Source: Pseudomonas sp. stari2 (lineage in GTDB: Bacteria > Pseudomonadota > Gammaproteobacteria > Pseudomonadales > Pseudomonadaceae). Taken from it: a stretch of 64,000 nt of DNA. The position numbers and the translations under genes were made by a program. The DNA is taken from assembly GCF_040760005.1 (NCBI RefSeq), contig NZ_CP099760.1, positions 186,001-250,000 of the forward strand. The letters are read 5' to 3'. The notes under the pieces are model-generated. The model searched no databases. It saw nothing but the letters and a program-made list of their open reading frames with translations, and was not told the origin of the DNA. Positions 1-9,634 of the stretch are shown piece by piece; the stretch's first letter is position 1; the number at the start of each line of letters is the position of its first letter.

Positions 1-152
1 CGAATCAGCAACTGCGTACCGATTCGTTGCTCCAGCGCCGCCACCGCCCGGGTGACGCTGGCCGCTGACAGACCCAAGCGTCGCGCGGCAGCGGAAAAGC
101 CCTGTTCCTGAGCAACGGTCGCGAAGATGTGCATTTCCTGGAAGCGATCCAT
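1..152 (-). CDS. LysR-family transcriptional regulator, N-terminal fragment (cut by window start)
   Basis: The reverse strand reads MDRFQEMHIFATVAQEQGFS and continues into AARRLGLSAASVTRAVAALE, the winged helix-turn-helix of a LysR-type regulator (residues about 1-50). The rest lies beyond base 1, so the effector domain and target cannot be judged. The ATG at 152 gives the usual LysR N-terminus. A factor-independent terminator lies just upstream, between this gene and the permease gene, so it is probably transcribed separately. Whether it regulates the neighbouring hut genes is unknown. Confidence 0.85.
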   Translation of the reverse strand, partial: MDRFQEMHIFATVAQEQGFSAAARRLGLSAASVTRAVAALEQRIGTQLLI

Positions 153-170
153 GGTGTCCTCGGAGTGGAT

Positions 171-197
171 AAAAAAATCGCAGCGACTGCTGCGATT
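171..197 (-). terminator. Rho-independent terminator after the permease gene
   Basis: A perfect 9-bp inverted repeat (AATCGCAGC at 176-184, GCTGCGATT at 189-197) with a GACT loop is followed, on the minus strand, by a run of seven T. It lies about 70 bases past the permease stop codon and would end the hutU-hutH-permease transcript before the LysR gene. Confidence 0.85.
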
Positions 198-268
198 CAT
201 CTGTGATTCGATTCCGGGTGCCTGCATCCCGACAACGCGATGCAGGCGCGGAATGTTTCCCGATCAGG

Positions 269-1675
269 TCAGGACTGAGAAACCGGCTGATCGCCGGCCA
301 CCCGTGCAGCCTGTCCGGCTGCCGGTTTGACCCACGTCAGGTAGGCCAGCACCAGCAATCCGATCCAGACCACGCCGACAATCAACGCTGCCTGAGTATC
401 CGGAAAGTAACCCAGCACGCCGAACACGAACAGCATGAAGGCAATCGCCGCCATCGGTGCGTACGGCCAGAATGGTACCGGGAATTTCAGTTGCGCCACT
501 TGCTCGGCCGTCATGGAACGACGCATGGCCACCTGGGTGAACAGAATCATCAGCCACACCCACACCGTGGCGAAGGTCGCGATGGAAGCGATCAGCAGGA
601 ACACGTTTTCCGGGATCAGGTAGTTCAGCAACACGCCCAGCAACAGCGCGCAGCTCATCACGATTACCGTCAGCCACGGCACGCCATTGCGTGACAGGCG
701 AGCGAAGCCTTTCGGCGCATGCCCTTGCTGGGCGAGGCCGTACATCATCCGGCCTGCGCCAAAGATGTCGCTGTTGATGGCCGATACCGCCGCCGAGATC
801 ACCACAATGTTCAGAATCGTGGCCGCCGAGCTGATGCCCAGATGGTCGAAGATCTGCACGAACGGACTGCCTTGGCTGCCGATTTGCTGCCACGGGAAGA
901 TCGACATCAGCACCAGCATCGTCAGCACATAGAACAGCAGGATGCGCATCGGTACGGCGTTGATCGCCTTGGGCAGCACACGATGTGGGTCCTTGGCTTC
1001 ACCGGCGGTCACACCGATGATTTCGATGCCGCCGAAGGCAAACATCACCACCGCAAACGAGGCGATCAGGCCGCCCACGCCGTTGGGCATGAAGCCGCCC
1101 TGAGTCCACAGGTTGCTGATATCGGTGGCTTGACCGGGGGCGGTACTGATGCCGAATAGCATGATGCCGAAGCCGCCGAGGATCATCGCGACGATGGCCG
1201 CCACCTTGAGCAACGACAGCCAGAACTCCATTTCACCGAAGACCTTGACGTTGCACAGGTTCAGCCCGCCGACCACCGAAACGATACCCAGCACCCAGAT
1301 CCAGCGCGAGACTTCCGGAAACCAGAAGCCCATGTAGATGCCGAACGCCGTCACATCGGCCATGCCGACGATGACCATTTCGAACGCGTAGGTCCAACCG
1401 AGAATGAAGCCCGCCATGGGGCCAAGGTAGGTGCTCGCGTACTGCCCGAACGAGCCGGCGACCGGGTTGTGCACCGCCATCTCGCCCAGGGCTCGCATGA
1501 CCATGAACACCGCCGCGCCACCGATCAGGTAAGCGAGCAGGACCGCTGGGCCGGCCATCTGGATGGCCGAGGCAGAACCGTAGAACAGCCCGGTTCCGAT
1601 CGCCGATCCCAGGGCCATGAAGCGAATGTGTCGGGCCGAGAGCCCGCGTTTCAAACCTTTTGCTGACTGCTGCAT
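269..1675 (-). CDS. Amino-acid permease of the APC family (probable histidine/proline-type transporter)
   Basis: A 468-residue inner-membrane protein with about twelve hydrophobic segments. The first segment carries the APC signature GSAIGTGLF (residues 23-31), close to ProY/HutT-type permeases. It is the last gene of the hutU-hutH cluster, so histidine or urocanate uptake is the natural guess. This is inferred from context; the sequence does not separate histidine from proline transport. The ATG at 1675 follows AGGAC at suitable spacing. A long hairpin separates it from hutH, which may lower its expression relative to the enzymes. Confidence 0.88.
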   Translation of the reverse strand: MQQSAKGLKRGLSARHIRFMALGSAIGTGLFYGSASAIQMAGPAVLLAYLIGGAAVFMVMRALGEMAVHNPVAGSFGQYASTYLGPMAGFILGWTYAFEMVIVGMADVTAFGIYMGFWFPEVSRWIWVLGIVSVVGGLNLCNVKVFGEMEFWLSLLKVAAIVAMILGGFGIMLFGISTAPGQATDISNLWTQGGFMPNGVGGLIASFAVVMFAFGGIEIIGVTAGEAKDPHRVLPKAINAVPMRILLFYVLTMLVLMSIFPWQQIGSQGSPFVQIFDHLGISSAATILNIVVISAAVSAINSDIFGAGRMMYGLAQQGHAPKGFARLSRNGVPWLTVIVMSCALLLGVLLNYLIPENVFLLIASIATFATVWVWLMILFTQVAMRRSMTAEQVAQLKFPVPFWPYAPMAAIAFMLFVFGVLGYFPDTQAALIVGVVWIGLLVLAYLTWVKPAAGQAARVAGDQPVSQS

Positions 1676-1716
1676 TTTTCGTCCTTATTTATTTTTATTC
1701 GACGCAAAAATCGAAA

Positions 1717-1763
1717 CGCCAACAGGCCGGCCTCCACGCAGAGTGGAAGACAGCCTGTTGGCG
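1717..1763 (-). terminator. Long intercistronic hairpin between hutH and the permease (terminator or attenuator)
   Basis: CGCCAACAGGC (1717-1727) and GCCTGTTGGCG (1753-1763) form a perfect 11-bp stem. Inside it is a second small stem (TCCAC/GTGGA). On the minus strand the hairpin is followed by TTTCGATTTTTG, an imperfect U-rich tract. It begins 10 bases past the hutH stop and ends 42 bases before the permease start, so it may partly terminate or stabilise the mRNA inside the operon. Confidence 0.6.
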
Positions 1764-1772
1764 ATGAGGCAC

Positions 1773-3305
1773 TTACAGACTCGGTAGCAGGTTCGCCGGC
1801 ACCAGATCATTCAGCGTGCGCGACGCCAGCAGTTCAGTCGCCGCATTGATGTCCGGCGCGAAGAAGCGGTCCTTCTCGTAGAACGGCACTTCGCGACGCA
1901 AAATGCCCCGGGCCTTTTCCAGTTTGGTCGAGGTCTTCAGGCCGTTGCGCAGGTCCAGCCCCTGCACCGCCGCCAGCCATTCCACCGCAAGAATGCCGCG
2001 AGTGTTCTCGGCCATTTCCCACAGACGCTTGCCGGCAGCCGGGGCCATCGACACGTGGTCTTCCTGGTTGGCGGAAGTCGGCAGGCTGTCCACCGAGTGC
2101 GGATGAGCCAGTGCCTTGTTCTCGCTGGCGAGGGCCGCTGCCGTCACCTGAGCGATCATGAAACCGGAGTTCACCCCGCCATTGGCCACCAGGAACGGCG
2201 GCAGTTGCGACATGTGCTTGTCCATCATCAGCGAGATGCGACGCTCGCTCAGGGAGCCGATTTCGGCGATGGCCAGGGCCATGTTGTCAGCGGCCATGGC
2301 GACTGGTTCGGCGTGGAAGTTGCCGCCGGAAATCACGTCGCCTTCGGCGGCGAATACCAATGGGTTGTCGGAGACGGCGTTGGCTTCGATGACCAGCACC
2401 TCAGCGGCCTGACGGAACTGGGTCAGGCACGCGCCCATGACTTGCGGCTGGCAACGCAGCGAGTACGGGTCCTGAACCTTTTCGCAGTTCTGGTGCGAGT
2501 CGGAGACTTCGCTGCGCTCGCCGAGCAGATCGCGGTAGGCAGCGGCGGTGTCGATCTGGCCCTTCTGGCCACGGGCGGCGTGGATGCGCGCATCGAATGG
2601 CGAGCGCGAACCCAATACTGCTTCAACTGTAAGACCACCCAGCGCCAGTGCACCGGCAAACAGGTCTTCGCCTTCGAACAGACCGCGCAGGGCGAATGCG
2701 GTGGAAACCTGAGTACCGTTGAGCAGCGCCAGCCCTTCTTTCGCAGCCAAAGTCAGCGGCGTCAGACCGGCGACCTTCAGCGCCTCGGTCGCTTCCATCC
2801 ACTCGCCCTTGTAGCGCGCCTTGCCCTCGCCCAGCAGCACCAACGACATGTGCGCCAGCGGTGCCAGGTCGCCGGATGCACCGACCGAACCTTTCAACGG
2901 AATGTGTGGGTAAACCTCGGCGTTGATCAGGGCGATCAGCGCATCGATCACCACGCGACGGATGCCGGAGAATCCACGGCTCAGGCTGTTGACCTTGAGC
3001 ACCATGATCAGGCGCACCAACTCATCGCTGATCGGCTGGCCGACTCCGGCGGCGTGGGACAGCACCAGCGAACGCTGGAGGTTTTCCAGGTCTTCGCTGG
3101 CGATGCGGGTCGAGGCCAGCAGGCCGAAACCGGTGTTGATGCCGTAGGCGGTGCGGTTCTCGGCGAGGATCTGCTCGACGCAGGCGACGCTGGCTTCGAT
3201 CTGTGCAGCAGCGCTGTAATCGAGGGTCAGCTTGACCGGATGCTGATAGACGTCACGCAGTTGGGACAGGCTCAGTTGGCCAGGGATCAGGTTCAGTGCA
3301 GTCAT
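1773..3305 (-). CDS. hutH: Histidine ammonia-lyase
   Basis: Removes ammonia from L-histidine to give trans-urocanate, the first step of histidine catabolism, in the cytoplasm. The 510-residue length matches the Pseudomonas enzyme. The Ala143-Ser144-Gly145 triad in [12 protein letters not shown] is the tripeptide that cyclises into the MIO electrophilic cofactor. The gene starts two bases after the hutU stop codon, and its ribosome-binding site AAAGGAG lies within the last hutU codons, so the two are translationally close. Genes for later steps (hutI, hutG or hutF) are not in this window. Confidence 0.97.
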   Translation of the reverse strand: MTALNLIPGQLSLSQLRDVYQHPVKLTLDYSAAAQIEASVACVEQILAENRTAYGINTGFGLLASTRIASEDLENLQRSLVLSHAAGVGQPISDELVRLIMVLKVNSLSRGFSGIRRVVIDALIALINAEVYPHIPLKGSVGASGDLAPLAHMSLVLLGEGKARYKGEWMEATEALKVAGLTPLTLAAKEGLALLNGTQVSTAFALRGLFEGEDLFAGALALGGLTVEAVLGSRSPFDARIHAARGQKGQIDTAAAYRDLLGERSEVSDSHQNCEKVQDPYSLRCQPQVMGACLTQFRQAAEVLVIEANAVSDNPLVFAAEGDVISGGNFHAEPVAMAADNMALAIAEIGSLSERRISLMMDKHMSQLPPFLVANGGVNSGFMIAQVTAAALASENKALAHPHSVDSLPTSANQEDHVSMAPAAGKRLWEMAENTRGILAVEWLAAVQGLDLRNGLKTSTKLEKARGILRREVPFYEKDRFFAPDINAATELLASRTLNDLVPANLLPSL

Positions 3306-3307
3306 GT

Positions 3308-4999
3308 TCAGGCTCCTTTAACCGAAGTAATCATCGGCAGGTTCAGCCCTTGCTCCTTGGCACAGTCGATGGCGATCTGGTAACCGGCATCGGCGTGGCG
3401 CATCACGCCAGTGCCCGGGTCGTTGTGCAGCACGCGAGCGATACGCTCGGCCGCCTCATCAGTACCGTCGCAGACGATCACCATGCCCGAGTGTTGCGAG
3501 AAGCCCATGCCGACGCCGCCGCCGTGGTGCAGCGACACCCAGGTCGCGCCGCTCGCGGTGTTGAGCAAAGCGTTGAGCAGTGGCCAGTCGGACACGGCAT
3601 CCGAGCCGTCCTGCATCGATTCGGTTTCGCGGTTCGGGCTGGAGACCGAGCCGGAGTCGAGGTGGTCGCGACCGATCACGATCGGCGCCGACAGTTCGCC
3701 GCGACGGACCATTTCGTTGAACGCCAGACCGAGCTTGGCGCGCTGGCCCAGGCCGACCCAGCAGATCCGCGCCGGCAGACCCTGGAAGCTGATGCGCTCG
3801 CGGGCCATGTCCAGCCAGTTGTGCAGGTGGGCGTCGTCCGGGATCAGTTCCTTGACCTTGGCGTCGGTCTTGTAGATGTCCTGTGGATCACCCGACAGCG
3901 CCGCCCAACGGAACGGGCCGATGCCACGGCAGAACAGCGGACGGATGTAGGCCGGCACGAAACCCGGGAAGTCGAAGGCGTTTTCCACCCCCTCTTCCTG
4001 CGCCATCTGGCGGATGTTGTTGCCGTAGTCGAAGGTCGGGATGCCTTGTTTCTGGAAGTCCAGCATGGCTTTGACGTGAACAGCCATCGATTGCTTGGCG
4101 GCCTTGATCACAGCGGCCGGTTCGGTCTTGGCGCGGGCGCGGTATTGCTCCCAGGTCCAGCCGGCCGGCAGGTAACCGTTGAGCGGGTCGTGGGCGCTGG
4201 TCTGGTCGGTGACCATGTCCGGGCGCACGCCGCGACGGACCAGTTCCGGAAGGATTTCGGCGGCGTTACCCAGCAGCGCGATGGAGATCGCCTTGCCTTC
4301 CTTGGTGTACTTCTCAATGCGGGCCAGGGCGTCGTCGAGGTCTTTGGCCTGCTCGTCGACGTAACGGCTTTTCAGGCGGAAATCGATGCTCACCTGCTGG
4401 CATTCGATGTTCAGCGAGCACGCACCGGCCAATGTGGCAGCCAGAGGCTGGGCGCCGCCCATGCCGCCGAGGCCGGCGGTCAGGACCCAGCGGCCCTTGA
4501 GGTTGGAATCGTAATGCTGGCGACCGGCTTCAACGAAGGTTTCGTAGGTGCCCTGCACGATGCCCTGGCTGCCGATGTAGATCCAGCTGCCAGCGGTCAT
4601 CTGGCCGTACATCGCCAGACCTTTCGCGTCGAGTTCGTTGAAGTGTTCCCAGGTCGCCCAGTGCGGCACCAGGTTGGAGTTGGCGATCAGCACACGCGGG
4701 GCGTTGCTGTGGGTCTTGAACACGCCGACCGGCTTGCCGGATTGCACCAGCAGGGTCTCGTCATCATTCAGATTGGTCAGGCTTTCGACGATCTTGTCGT
4801 AGCACTCCCAGTTACGCGCGGCGCGACCGATGCCACCGTAGACAACCAGTTCTTTCGGGTTCTCGGCCACTTCCGGGTCGAGGTTGTTCATCAGCATGCG
4901 CAACGGCGCTTCGGTCAGCCAGCTCTTGGCGGTCAGCTTGTTGCCGCGTGCGGCGCGGATTTCGACGTCACGGAATTTAGTAGTTTTTGCGTCAGTCAC
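3308..4999 (-). CDS. hutU: Urocanate hydratase (urocanase)
   Basis: Converts urocanate to 4-imidazolone-5-propionate using tightly bound NAD+. At 563 residues it is full length. The glycine-rich NAD-binding stretch [14 protein letters not shown] is at 174-187, and the conserved active-site Cys413 lies in [15 protein letters not shown]. It is the first gene of the hutU-hutH-permease operon. GAGGAG precedes the ATG. The 400-base upstream gap contains a sigma54-type promoter overlapping a HutC-like operator. No hutC repressor gene is nearby, so the regulator would have to be encoded elsewhere. Confidence 0.97.
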   Translation of the reverse strand: MTDAKTTKFRDVEIRAARGNKLTAKSWLTEAPLRMLMNNLDPEVAENPKELVVYGGIGRAARNWECYDKIVESLTNLNDDETLLVQSGKPVGVFKTHSNAPRVLIANSNLVPHWATWEHFNELDAKGLAMYGQMTAGSWIYIGSQGIVQGTYETFVEAGRQHYDSNLKGRWVLTAGLGGMGGAQPLAATLAGACSLNIECQQVSIDFRLKSRYVDEQAKDLDDALARIEKYTKEGKAISIALLGNAAEILPELVRRGVRPDMVTDQTSAHDPLNGYLPAGWTWEQYRARAKTEPAAVIKAAKQSMAVHVKAMLDFQKQGIPTFDYGNNIRQMAQEEGVENAFDFPGFVPAYIRPLFCRGIGPFRWAALSGDPQDIYKTDAKVKELIPDDAHLHNWLDMARERISFQGLPARICWVGLGQRAKLGLAFNEMVRRGELSAPIVIGRDHLDSGSVSSPNRETESMQDGSDAVSDWPLLNALLNTASGATWVSLHHGGGVGMGFSQHSGMVIVCDGTDEAAERIARVLHNDPGTGVMRHADAGYQIAIDCAKEQGLNLPMITSVKGA

Positions 5000-5131
5000 G
5001 AAAAAGACTCCTCAGCGATCAATTCAAACCAACCCTGGCGATGGGCAAGCGGCTTGTGCGCTTCAATGCGCGACAAGCGAATCAGGGGACGTGATGCGGA
5101 GTTTCGTTCGACTCGCATGCATACGTCTTTA

Positions 5132-5145
5132 CTTGTACATACAGG
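5132..5145. promoter_or_regulatory. HutC-like operator upstream of hutU
   Basis: CTTGTACATACAGG contains the dyad TGTA-N2-TACA (5134-5143), the pattern I know for HutC (GntR family) sites in Pseudomonas hut promoters. It covers the expected transcription start of the sigma54 promoter at 5150-5166, a position suited to repression relieved by urocanate. Assignment to HutC is an inference from motif and context. Confidence 0.65.
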
Positions 5146-5149
5146 CATA

Positions 5150-5166
5150 TGCAATTGAACGGCCAA
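5150..5166 (-). promoter_or_regulatory. Sigma54 (-24/-12) promoter for hutU
   Basis: The minus strand reads TTGGC, seven bases, TTGCA. This keeps the GG-N10-GC spacing and both conserved cores of RpoN promoters, although the bases just after the -24 core differ from the consensus. The predicted start at about 5139-5140 gives a leader of about 140 bases before hutU. Sigma54 control by CbrB/NtrC is known for hut genes in P. fluorescens and P. putida. Confidence 0.7.
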
Positions 5167-5279
5167 CTGATGGAGAAGCTTTCTGACAAAACCAGCGGAC
5201 ATCGCTAAGAACACCGAAATCACGGGGCATCGATTGATTGAATATTTTTCGAAGGGGCGTTTTTTGAAAGGAGAGTGGC

Positions 5280-5325
5280 TGTTACAGGAGCGTGGCATTG
5301 CACCGCGCTGGGGTGTTCGGTAACA
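5280..5325. promoter_or_regulatory. Candidate enhancer half-sites upstream of the hutU sigma54 promoter
   Basis: TGTTAC (5280-5285) and GTAACA (5320-5325) are exact inverted half-sites 34 bases apart, about 140-185 bases upstream of the predicted start, in the usual range for a sigma54 activator. As I recall, similar half-sites have been reported for CbrB, but the wide spacing is unusual, so this is tentative. Confidence 0.35.
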
Positions 5326-5341
5326 AAAAGTAGGAAACATC

Positions 5342-5379
5342 CCACAGCCTGGAGGCCTCAATGAGTCTCCAGGTTGTGG
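5342..5379 (-). terminator. glmS transcription terminator
   Basis: CCACAGCCTGGAG (5342-5354) pairs with CTCCAGGTTGTGG (5367-5379) over 13 positions with one imperfect pair. It lies 26 bases past the glmS stop codon on the minus strand. The following U-rich stretch is broken up (GATGTTTCCTACTTTTT). Confidence 0.6.
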
Positions 5380-5445
5380 TCGTCTATTACGGCGTGTGGA
5401 TAACTTATTCCACCGTCACCGACTTCGCCAGGTTACGCGGCTGAT
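5376..5445 (-). other. attTn7 attachment site (empty)
   Basis: The glmS C-terminus ends NLAKSVTVE, as in classical TnsD-binding glmS genes, and Tn7 normally inserts about 25 bases past the stop codon, here near 5380 inside the terminator stem. No Tn7 end repeats are visible, so the site looks unoccupied. A perfect DnaA box (5395-5403) lies between the stop codon and the predicted insertion point. Confidence 0.65.
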
Positions 5446-7237
5446 CCACGTCAGTGCCCTTGAGCACTGCGACGTAGTACGACAGCAGTTGCAGCGGGAT
5501 GGTGTAGAGGATCGGCGACAGGATGTCGTGGATGTGTGGCATCTGCACCACGTGGGTGCCTTCGCCGTTGGTCATCCCGGCCTTCTCGTCAGCGAACACG
5601 ATCAGTTCGCCGCCACGGGCACGGACTTCCTGCAGGTTGGACTTGAGCTTCTCGAGCAGTTCGTTGTTCGGCGCCACGGTCACCACCGGCATGTCGTTAT
5701 CCACAAGCGCCAGCGGGCCATGCTTCAGTTCACCGGCAGGATAGGCTTCCGCGTGGATGTACGAGATTTCCTTGAGTTTCAAGGCCCCTTCCATCGCTAC
5801 CGGATACTGCGCGCCACGTCCGAGAAACAGGGTGTGATTCTTGTCGGCGAACAGTTCGGCGATTTTTTCCACGGTGCTGTCCATGGCCAGCGCTTCGCCC
5901 AGACGGGTCGGCAGGCGACGCAATTCTTCGACCAGTCGGGCTTCGACACCTTTTTCCAGAGTGCCGCGCACCTGGCCCAGGGACAGGGTAAGCAGCAGTA
6001 GACCGACCAGTTGCGTGGTGAACGCCTTGGTCGAGGCCACGCCGATTTCACGACCGGCCTGAGTCAGCAGGGTCAGGTCGGATTCGCGCACCAGCGAACT
6101 GATTCCGACGTTGCAGATCGCCAGGCTGCCGAGGAAACCCAGCTCCTTGGCGTTGCGCAGGGCAGCTAGGGTGTCGGCGGTTTCGCCGGACTGGGAGATG
6201 GTGACGAACAGTGTGTCCGGCTGCACCACCACCTTGCGGTAGCGGAACTCACTGGCGACTTCGACCTGACAAGGAATCCCCGCCAGCTCTTCGAGCCAGT
6301 AACGGGCAACCATGCCGGCGTGGTAACTGGTGCCGCACGCGACGATCTGCACGTTGCGCACCTTGGCGAACAGTTCGGCGGCTTGCGGGCCGAACGCCTG
6401 CACCAGCACCTGATCCGAGCTCAATCGACCTTCCAGAGTGCGTTGCACCACGGATGGCTGCTCATGGATTTCCTTGAGCATGTAGTGGCGGAATTCGCCT
6501 TTGTCAGCGGCTTCGGCACCGTCGGTGTACTGCACGGTCTGGCGCTCGACGGCTTTGCCGGTCACGTCCCAGATCTGCACCTTGTCACGCTGGATTTCGG
6601 CGATATCGCCCTCTTCCAGGTACATGAAACGGTCAGTGACCTGACGCAGGGCCAGTTGGTCGGAAGCGAGGAAGTTCTCGCCCAGACCCAGGCCGATCAC
6701 CAGCGGGCTGCCGCTGCGAGCCGCGACCAGACGATCCGGTTGCAGCGCGTGGATGACCGCCAGACCGTAGGCGCCATGCAGTTCCTTGACCGCAGCCTTC
6801 AAGGCGTCGGTCAGGTCCGGCAGCGCCTTGAGTTTTTCGGTCAGCAGGTGGGCGATGACTTCGGTGTCGGTGTCGGAGGAGAACACGTAACCCTGCGCCT
6901 TCAGTTGCTCGCGCAGCGCCTCATGGTTTTCGATGATGCCGTTGTGCACCACCGCGACGTTGCCCGAGAAATGCGGGTGGGCATTGCGTTCGCTCGGCGC
7001 ACCGTGGGTTGCCCAACGCGTGTGGGCAATGCCGAGACGGCCTACCAGCGGGTGTTCCGCCAGGGCCGCATCCAGTTCGCTGACCTTGCCCACACGACGG
7101 GTGCGTTCCAGCGTACCTTCATTGGTGTACACCGCCACACCGGCACTGTCATAACCCCGGTATTCGAGGCGCTTGAGGCCTTCGACCAGGATGGCGGTGA
7201 TATTACGTTCAGCTACCGCGCCGACAATTCCACACAT
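5405..7237 (-). CDS. glmS: Glutamine-fructose-6-phosphate aminotransferase
   Basis: Makes glucosamine-6-phosphate from fructose-6-phosphate and glutamine, the entry to UDP-GlcNAc for peptidoglycan and LPS. It has 610 residues. The start is set at [12 protein letters not shown] so that Cys2 becomes the N-terminal nucleophile after Met removal. The glutaminase domain is followed by two SIS sugar-isomerase domains (for example [11 protein letters not shown]). It begins two bases after the stop of the DeoR-type regulator gene, with AGGAG in the end of that gene, so the two form an operon. No glmS ribozyme is present, as expected for a Gram-negative. Confidence 0.97.
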   Translation of the reverse strand: MCGIVGAVAERNITAILVEGLKRLEYRGYDSAGVAVYTNEGTLERTRRVGKVSELDAALAEHPLVGRLGIAHTRWATHGAPSERNAHPHFSGNVAVVHNGIIENHEALREQLKAQGYVFSSDTDTEVIAHLLTEKLKALPDLTDALKAAVKELHGAYGLAVIHALQPDRLVAARSGSPLVIGLGLGENFLASDQLALRQVTDRFMYLEEGDIAEIQRDKVQIWDVTGKAVERQTVQYTDGAEAADKGEFRHYMLKEIHEQPSVVQRTLEGRLSSDQVLVQAFGPQAAELFAKVRNVQIVACGTSYHAGMVARYWLEELAGIPCQVEVASEFRYRKVVVQPDTLFVTISQSGETADTLAALRNAKELGFLGSLAICNVGISSLVRESDLTLLTQAGREIGVASTKAFTTQLVGLLLLTLSLGQVRGTLEKGVEARLVEELRRLPTRLGEALAMDSTVEKIAELFADKNHTLFLGRGAQYPVAMEGALKLKEISYIHAEAYPAGELKHGPLALVDNDMPVVTVAPNNELLEKLKSNLQEVRARGGELIVFADEKAGMTNGEGTHVVQMPHIHDILSPILYTIPLQLLSYYVAVLKGTDVDQPRNLAKSVTVE

Positions 7238-7239
7238 GC

Positions 7240-8016
7240 TTATTTCTCCTGACTGACCGTCGCGCAAATCAAATTGATACCGCGAGCCTGAATCTGATCC
7301 CGTGCCTCCTGCGGCAGGCGATCATCGGTGATTAGGGTATGGACGCTGCTCCATGGCAGCTCCAGGTTCGGAATCTTGCGGCCGATCTTGTCGGCCTCGA
7401 CCATCACGATCACTTCCCGCGCCACCTCCGCCATCACCCGGCTCAGGCCGAGCAGCTCATTGAAGGTGGTGGTGCCACGCACCAGATCGATGCCGTCGGC
7501 ACCGATGAACAATTGATCGAAGTCGTAGGAGCGTAGTACCTGCTCGGCGACCTGGCCCTGAAAGGATTCCGAATGGGGATCCCAGGTGCCGCCGGTCATC
7601 AGCAGGACCGGTTCATGTTCGAGTTCGCTCAGGGCATTGGCGACATGCAGGGAATTGGTCATCACCACCAGCCCCGGTTGCTGGCCGAGCTCGGGAATCA
7701 TCGCGGCTGTGGTGCTGCCGCTGTCGATGATGATGCGGGCGTGTTCGCGAATGCGTGTAACCGCAGCGCGGGCAATCGCCTGCTTGTATTTGGAAACATT
7801 CTGGCTGACATCGGCCACCAGTTCTTGGGGCATGGTGATCGCTCCGCCATAACGGCGCAGCAGCAGACCATGGCTTTCCAGCGCGGCCAGATCCTTGCGA
7901 ATCGTAACTTCCGACGTTTCGAAACGCTTGGCGAGTTCATCGACACTGACTTCGCCCTGCTCATTGAGCAAGGCCAGAATGTTGTGGCGACGTTGGGGTG
8001 TGTTGCGTTTCGACAT
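7240..8016 (-). CDS. glmR: DeoR-family transcriptional regulator of glucosamine metabolism
   Basis: A cytoplasmic repressor-type protein of 258 residues. The N-terminal DeoR helix-turn-helix ([20 protein letters not shown], then [15 protein letters not shown]) is followed by a sugar-phosphate-sensing domain ([13 protein letters not shown]). The start is placed at [14 protein letters not shown] rather than an upstream ATG that would add 14 atypical residues. It corresponds to PA5550 (glmR) between glmU and glmS in P. aeruginosa. A TTTCGA-T-TCGAAA palindrome 12 bases upstream of the ATG could be its own operator. The effector is probably a hexosamine phosphate (inference). Confidence 0.88.
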   Translation of the reverse strand: MSKRNTPQRRHNILALLNEQGEVSVDELAKRFETSEVTIRKDLAALESHGLLLRRYGGAITMPQELVADVSQNVSKYKQAIARAAVTRIREHARIIIDSGSTTAAMIPELGQQPGLVVMTNSLHVANALSELEHEPVLLMTGGTWDPHSESFQGQVAEQVLRSYDFDQLFIGADGIDLVRGTTTFNELLGLSRVMAEVAREVIVMVEADKIGRKIPNLELPWSSVHTLITDDRLPQEARDQIQARGINLICATVSQEK

Positions 8017-8027
8017 GGTGCGATAAG

Positions 8028-8040
8028 TTTCGATTCGAAA
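8028..8040. promoter_or_regulatory. Palindrome upstream of glmR, candidate self-operator
   Basis: TTTCGATTCGAAA is a perfect 6+6 palindrome around one central base, 12 bases before the glmR start. DeoR-family operators are often built from TTTCG-type repeats. The region has no clear Shine-Dalgarno sequence, so binding here would cover the translation-initiation zone or the core promoter. Confidence 0.45.
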
Positions 8041-8090
8041 GATAATGAAAGTAATCAAAACCTATCGAAGCAAAACCGTCAAGCCGACGA

Positions 8091-8123
8091 TGAAAAAAAA
8101 TCGCTGCCCGAGGGCAGCGATCT
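8091..8123 (-). terminator. glmU terminator
   Basis: ATCGCTGCC (8100-8108) and GGCAGCGAT (8113-8121) form a perfect stem with a four-base loop, followed on the minus strand by a run of eight T. It lies 28 bases past the glmU stop codon and separates glmU from glmR-glmS. Confidence 0.9.
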
Positions 8124-8148
8124 TTCAGATTGAAGCGCTGTGGATAAA

Positions 8149-9516
8149 TCAGCTCTTCTTGATCTTCTCCGGTCGCTTCCAGCCATCGATGTTCTTCTGC
8201 CGCGCTCGACCGACGGCCAATTGGGCGTTATCCACATTCTGAGTGATGGTCGAACCGGCCGCCGTGGTGGCACCGGCAGAGATATCCACAGGTGCCACCA
8301 ACGAATTGTTGGAGCCGATGAACACATCTTCGCCCAACACGGTTTTCCACTTGTTGGCGCCATCGTAATTGCAGGTGATGGTGCCGGCGCCGATGTTGGT
8401 GCGGGCACCAATCTCGGCATCCCCCAGATAAGTCAGGTGTCCGGCCTTGGCGCCCTCACCCATACGGGCGTTCTTCAGTTCGACGAAGTTACCCACATGG
8501 GCACGGGCTTCGAGCACAGTGCCTGGACGCAGTCGGGCAAACGGGCCGGCGTCGCTGTTTTCACCCAGCACCGCGCCTTCGATATGAGAGTTGGCCTTGA
8601 TCACCACACCCTTGCGCAGGGTGCTGTCCTTGATCACGCAGTTCGGGCCGATCACCACGTCGTCTTCGATGACGACTTTGCCTTCGAGAATCACGTTGAT
8701 GTCGATCAGCACATCGCGCCCGATGGTCACTTCACCACGCACGTCAAAGCGGGCCGGGTCGCGCAGAGTCACGCCCTGCGCCATCAGGCGACGACCGGCA
8801 CGCAACTGATAATGACGCTCCAGTTCGGACAGTTGCTTGCGATCGTTGGCGCCCTGCACTTCCATCGGATCGTGGGGCTGCTCGGTCGCGACCACCAGGC
8901 CGTCACCGACCGCCATTTCAATCACGTCGGTCAGGTAATACTCACCCTGGGCGTTGTTGTTCGACAGGCGCCCCATCCAGTCAGCCAGATGGCTGGCAGG
9001 TACCGCGAGAATCCCGGTATTGCCTTCGGTGATCGCGCGTTGAGCTTCAGTGGCGTCCTTGTGCTCGACAATGGCCGCGACCTTGCCGCTGGCATCACGC
9101 ACGATGCGACCATAACCGGTCGGATCGTCCAGTTCGACGGTCAGCAACCCCATCTGGCCGGGAACGACGTGCTTGAGCAGACGCTGCAGGGTTTCGACTT
9201 CGATCAGCGGCACGTCACCGTAGAGGATCAGAACGGTATCGGACGTGATGAACGGTACGGCCTGGGCAGTCGCATGGCCGGTACCCAATTGCTTGTCCTG
9301 CAGGACGAAATTGAGGTCATCGGCAGCCAGACGTTCGCGTACCACATCAGCGCCGTGGCCGATGACAACGTGGATGCGCTGCGGATCGAGCTGACGAGCG
9401 CTGTGGATAACATGACCGAGCATGGAATCGCCGGCAATCGGGTGCAGCACTTTCGGCAGTGCCGAACGCATGCGTGTGCCTTGACCGGCCGCGAGGATTA
9501 CGATTTCAAGAGACAT
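8149..9516 (-). CDS. glmU: Bifunctional UDP-GlcNAc pyrophosphorylase / glucosamine-1-phosphate N-acetyltransferase
   Basis: Carries out the last two steps to UDP-GlcNAc: acetylation of GlcN-1-P and uridylyl transfer. It has 455 residues. The nucleotidyltransferase motif [15 protein letters not shown] is at residues 8-22. The C-terminal half is a left-handed beta-helix of hexapeptide repeats with the acetyltransferase segment around [19 protein letters not shown]. It sits between atpC and glmR, with terminators on both sides, and so is a single-gene unit. Confidence 0.97.
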   Translation of the reverse strand: MSLEIVILAAGQGTRMRSALPKVLHPIAGDSMLGHVIHSARQLDPQRIHVVIGHGADVVRERLAADDLNFVLQDKQLGTGHATAQAVPFITSDTVLILYGDVPLIEVETLQRLLKHVVPGQMGLLTVELDDPTGYGRIVRDASGKVAAIVEHKDATEAQRAITEGNTGILAVPASHLADWMGRLSNNNAQGEYYLTDVIEMAVGDGLVVATEQPHDPMEVQGANDRKQLSELERHYQLRAGRRLMAQGVTLRDPARFDVRGEVTIGRDVLIDINVILEGKVVIEDDVVIGPNCVIKDSTLRKGVVIKANSHIEGAVLGENSDAGPFARLRPGTVLEARAHVGNFVELKNARMGEGAKAGHLTYLGDAEIGARTNIGAGTITCNYDGANKWKTVLGEDVFIGSNNSLVAPVDISAGATTAAGSTITQNVDNAQLAVGRARQKNIDGWKRPEKIKKS

Positions 9517-9576
9517 GACTGGCTACCAATCCTGGGTGGTCAGCAACTGCGACCGGGTTTGTAGAATTCTGAAAAG

Positions 9577-9606
9577 AAAAAAGGGTAGCCGAGGCTACCC
9601 TTTTTT
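9577..9606. terminator. Bidirectional terminator between the atp operon and glmU
   Basis: GGGTAGC and GCTACCC (9583-9589, 9594-9600) with a CGAG loop are flanked by six A on the left and six T on the right, so the element can end transcription on either strand. For the minus strand it closes the atp operon 29 bases after atpC. Confidence 0.92.
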
Positions 9607-9634
9607 ATCAATCGCACAACAAGTGGCTGGCGGA

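Noticed and set aside
5297..5318. Possible NtrC site (GCACC...GGTG) upstream of hutU
   Set aside because: The spacing between the two halves is seven rather than five bases and the right half is imperfect, so I do not claim it.
5376..5404. Inserted Tn7-like element at attTn7
   Set aside because: No Tn7 end repeats or tns genes; the DNA after glmS runs straight into the hut promoter region.
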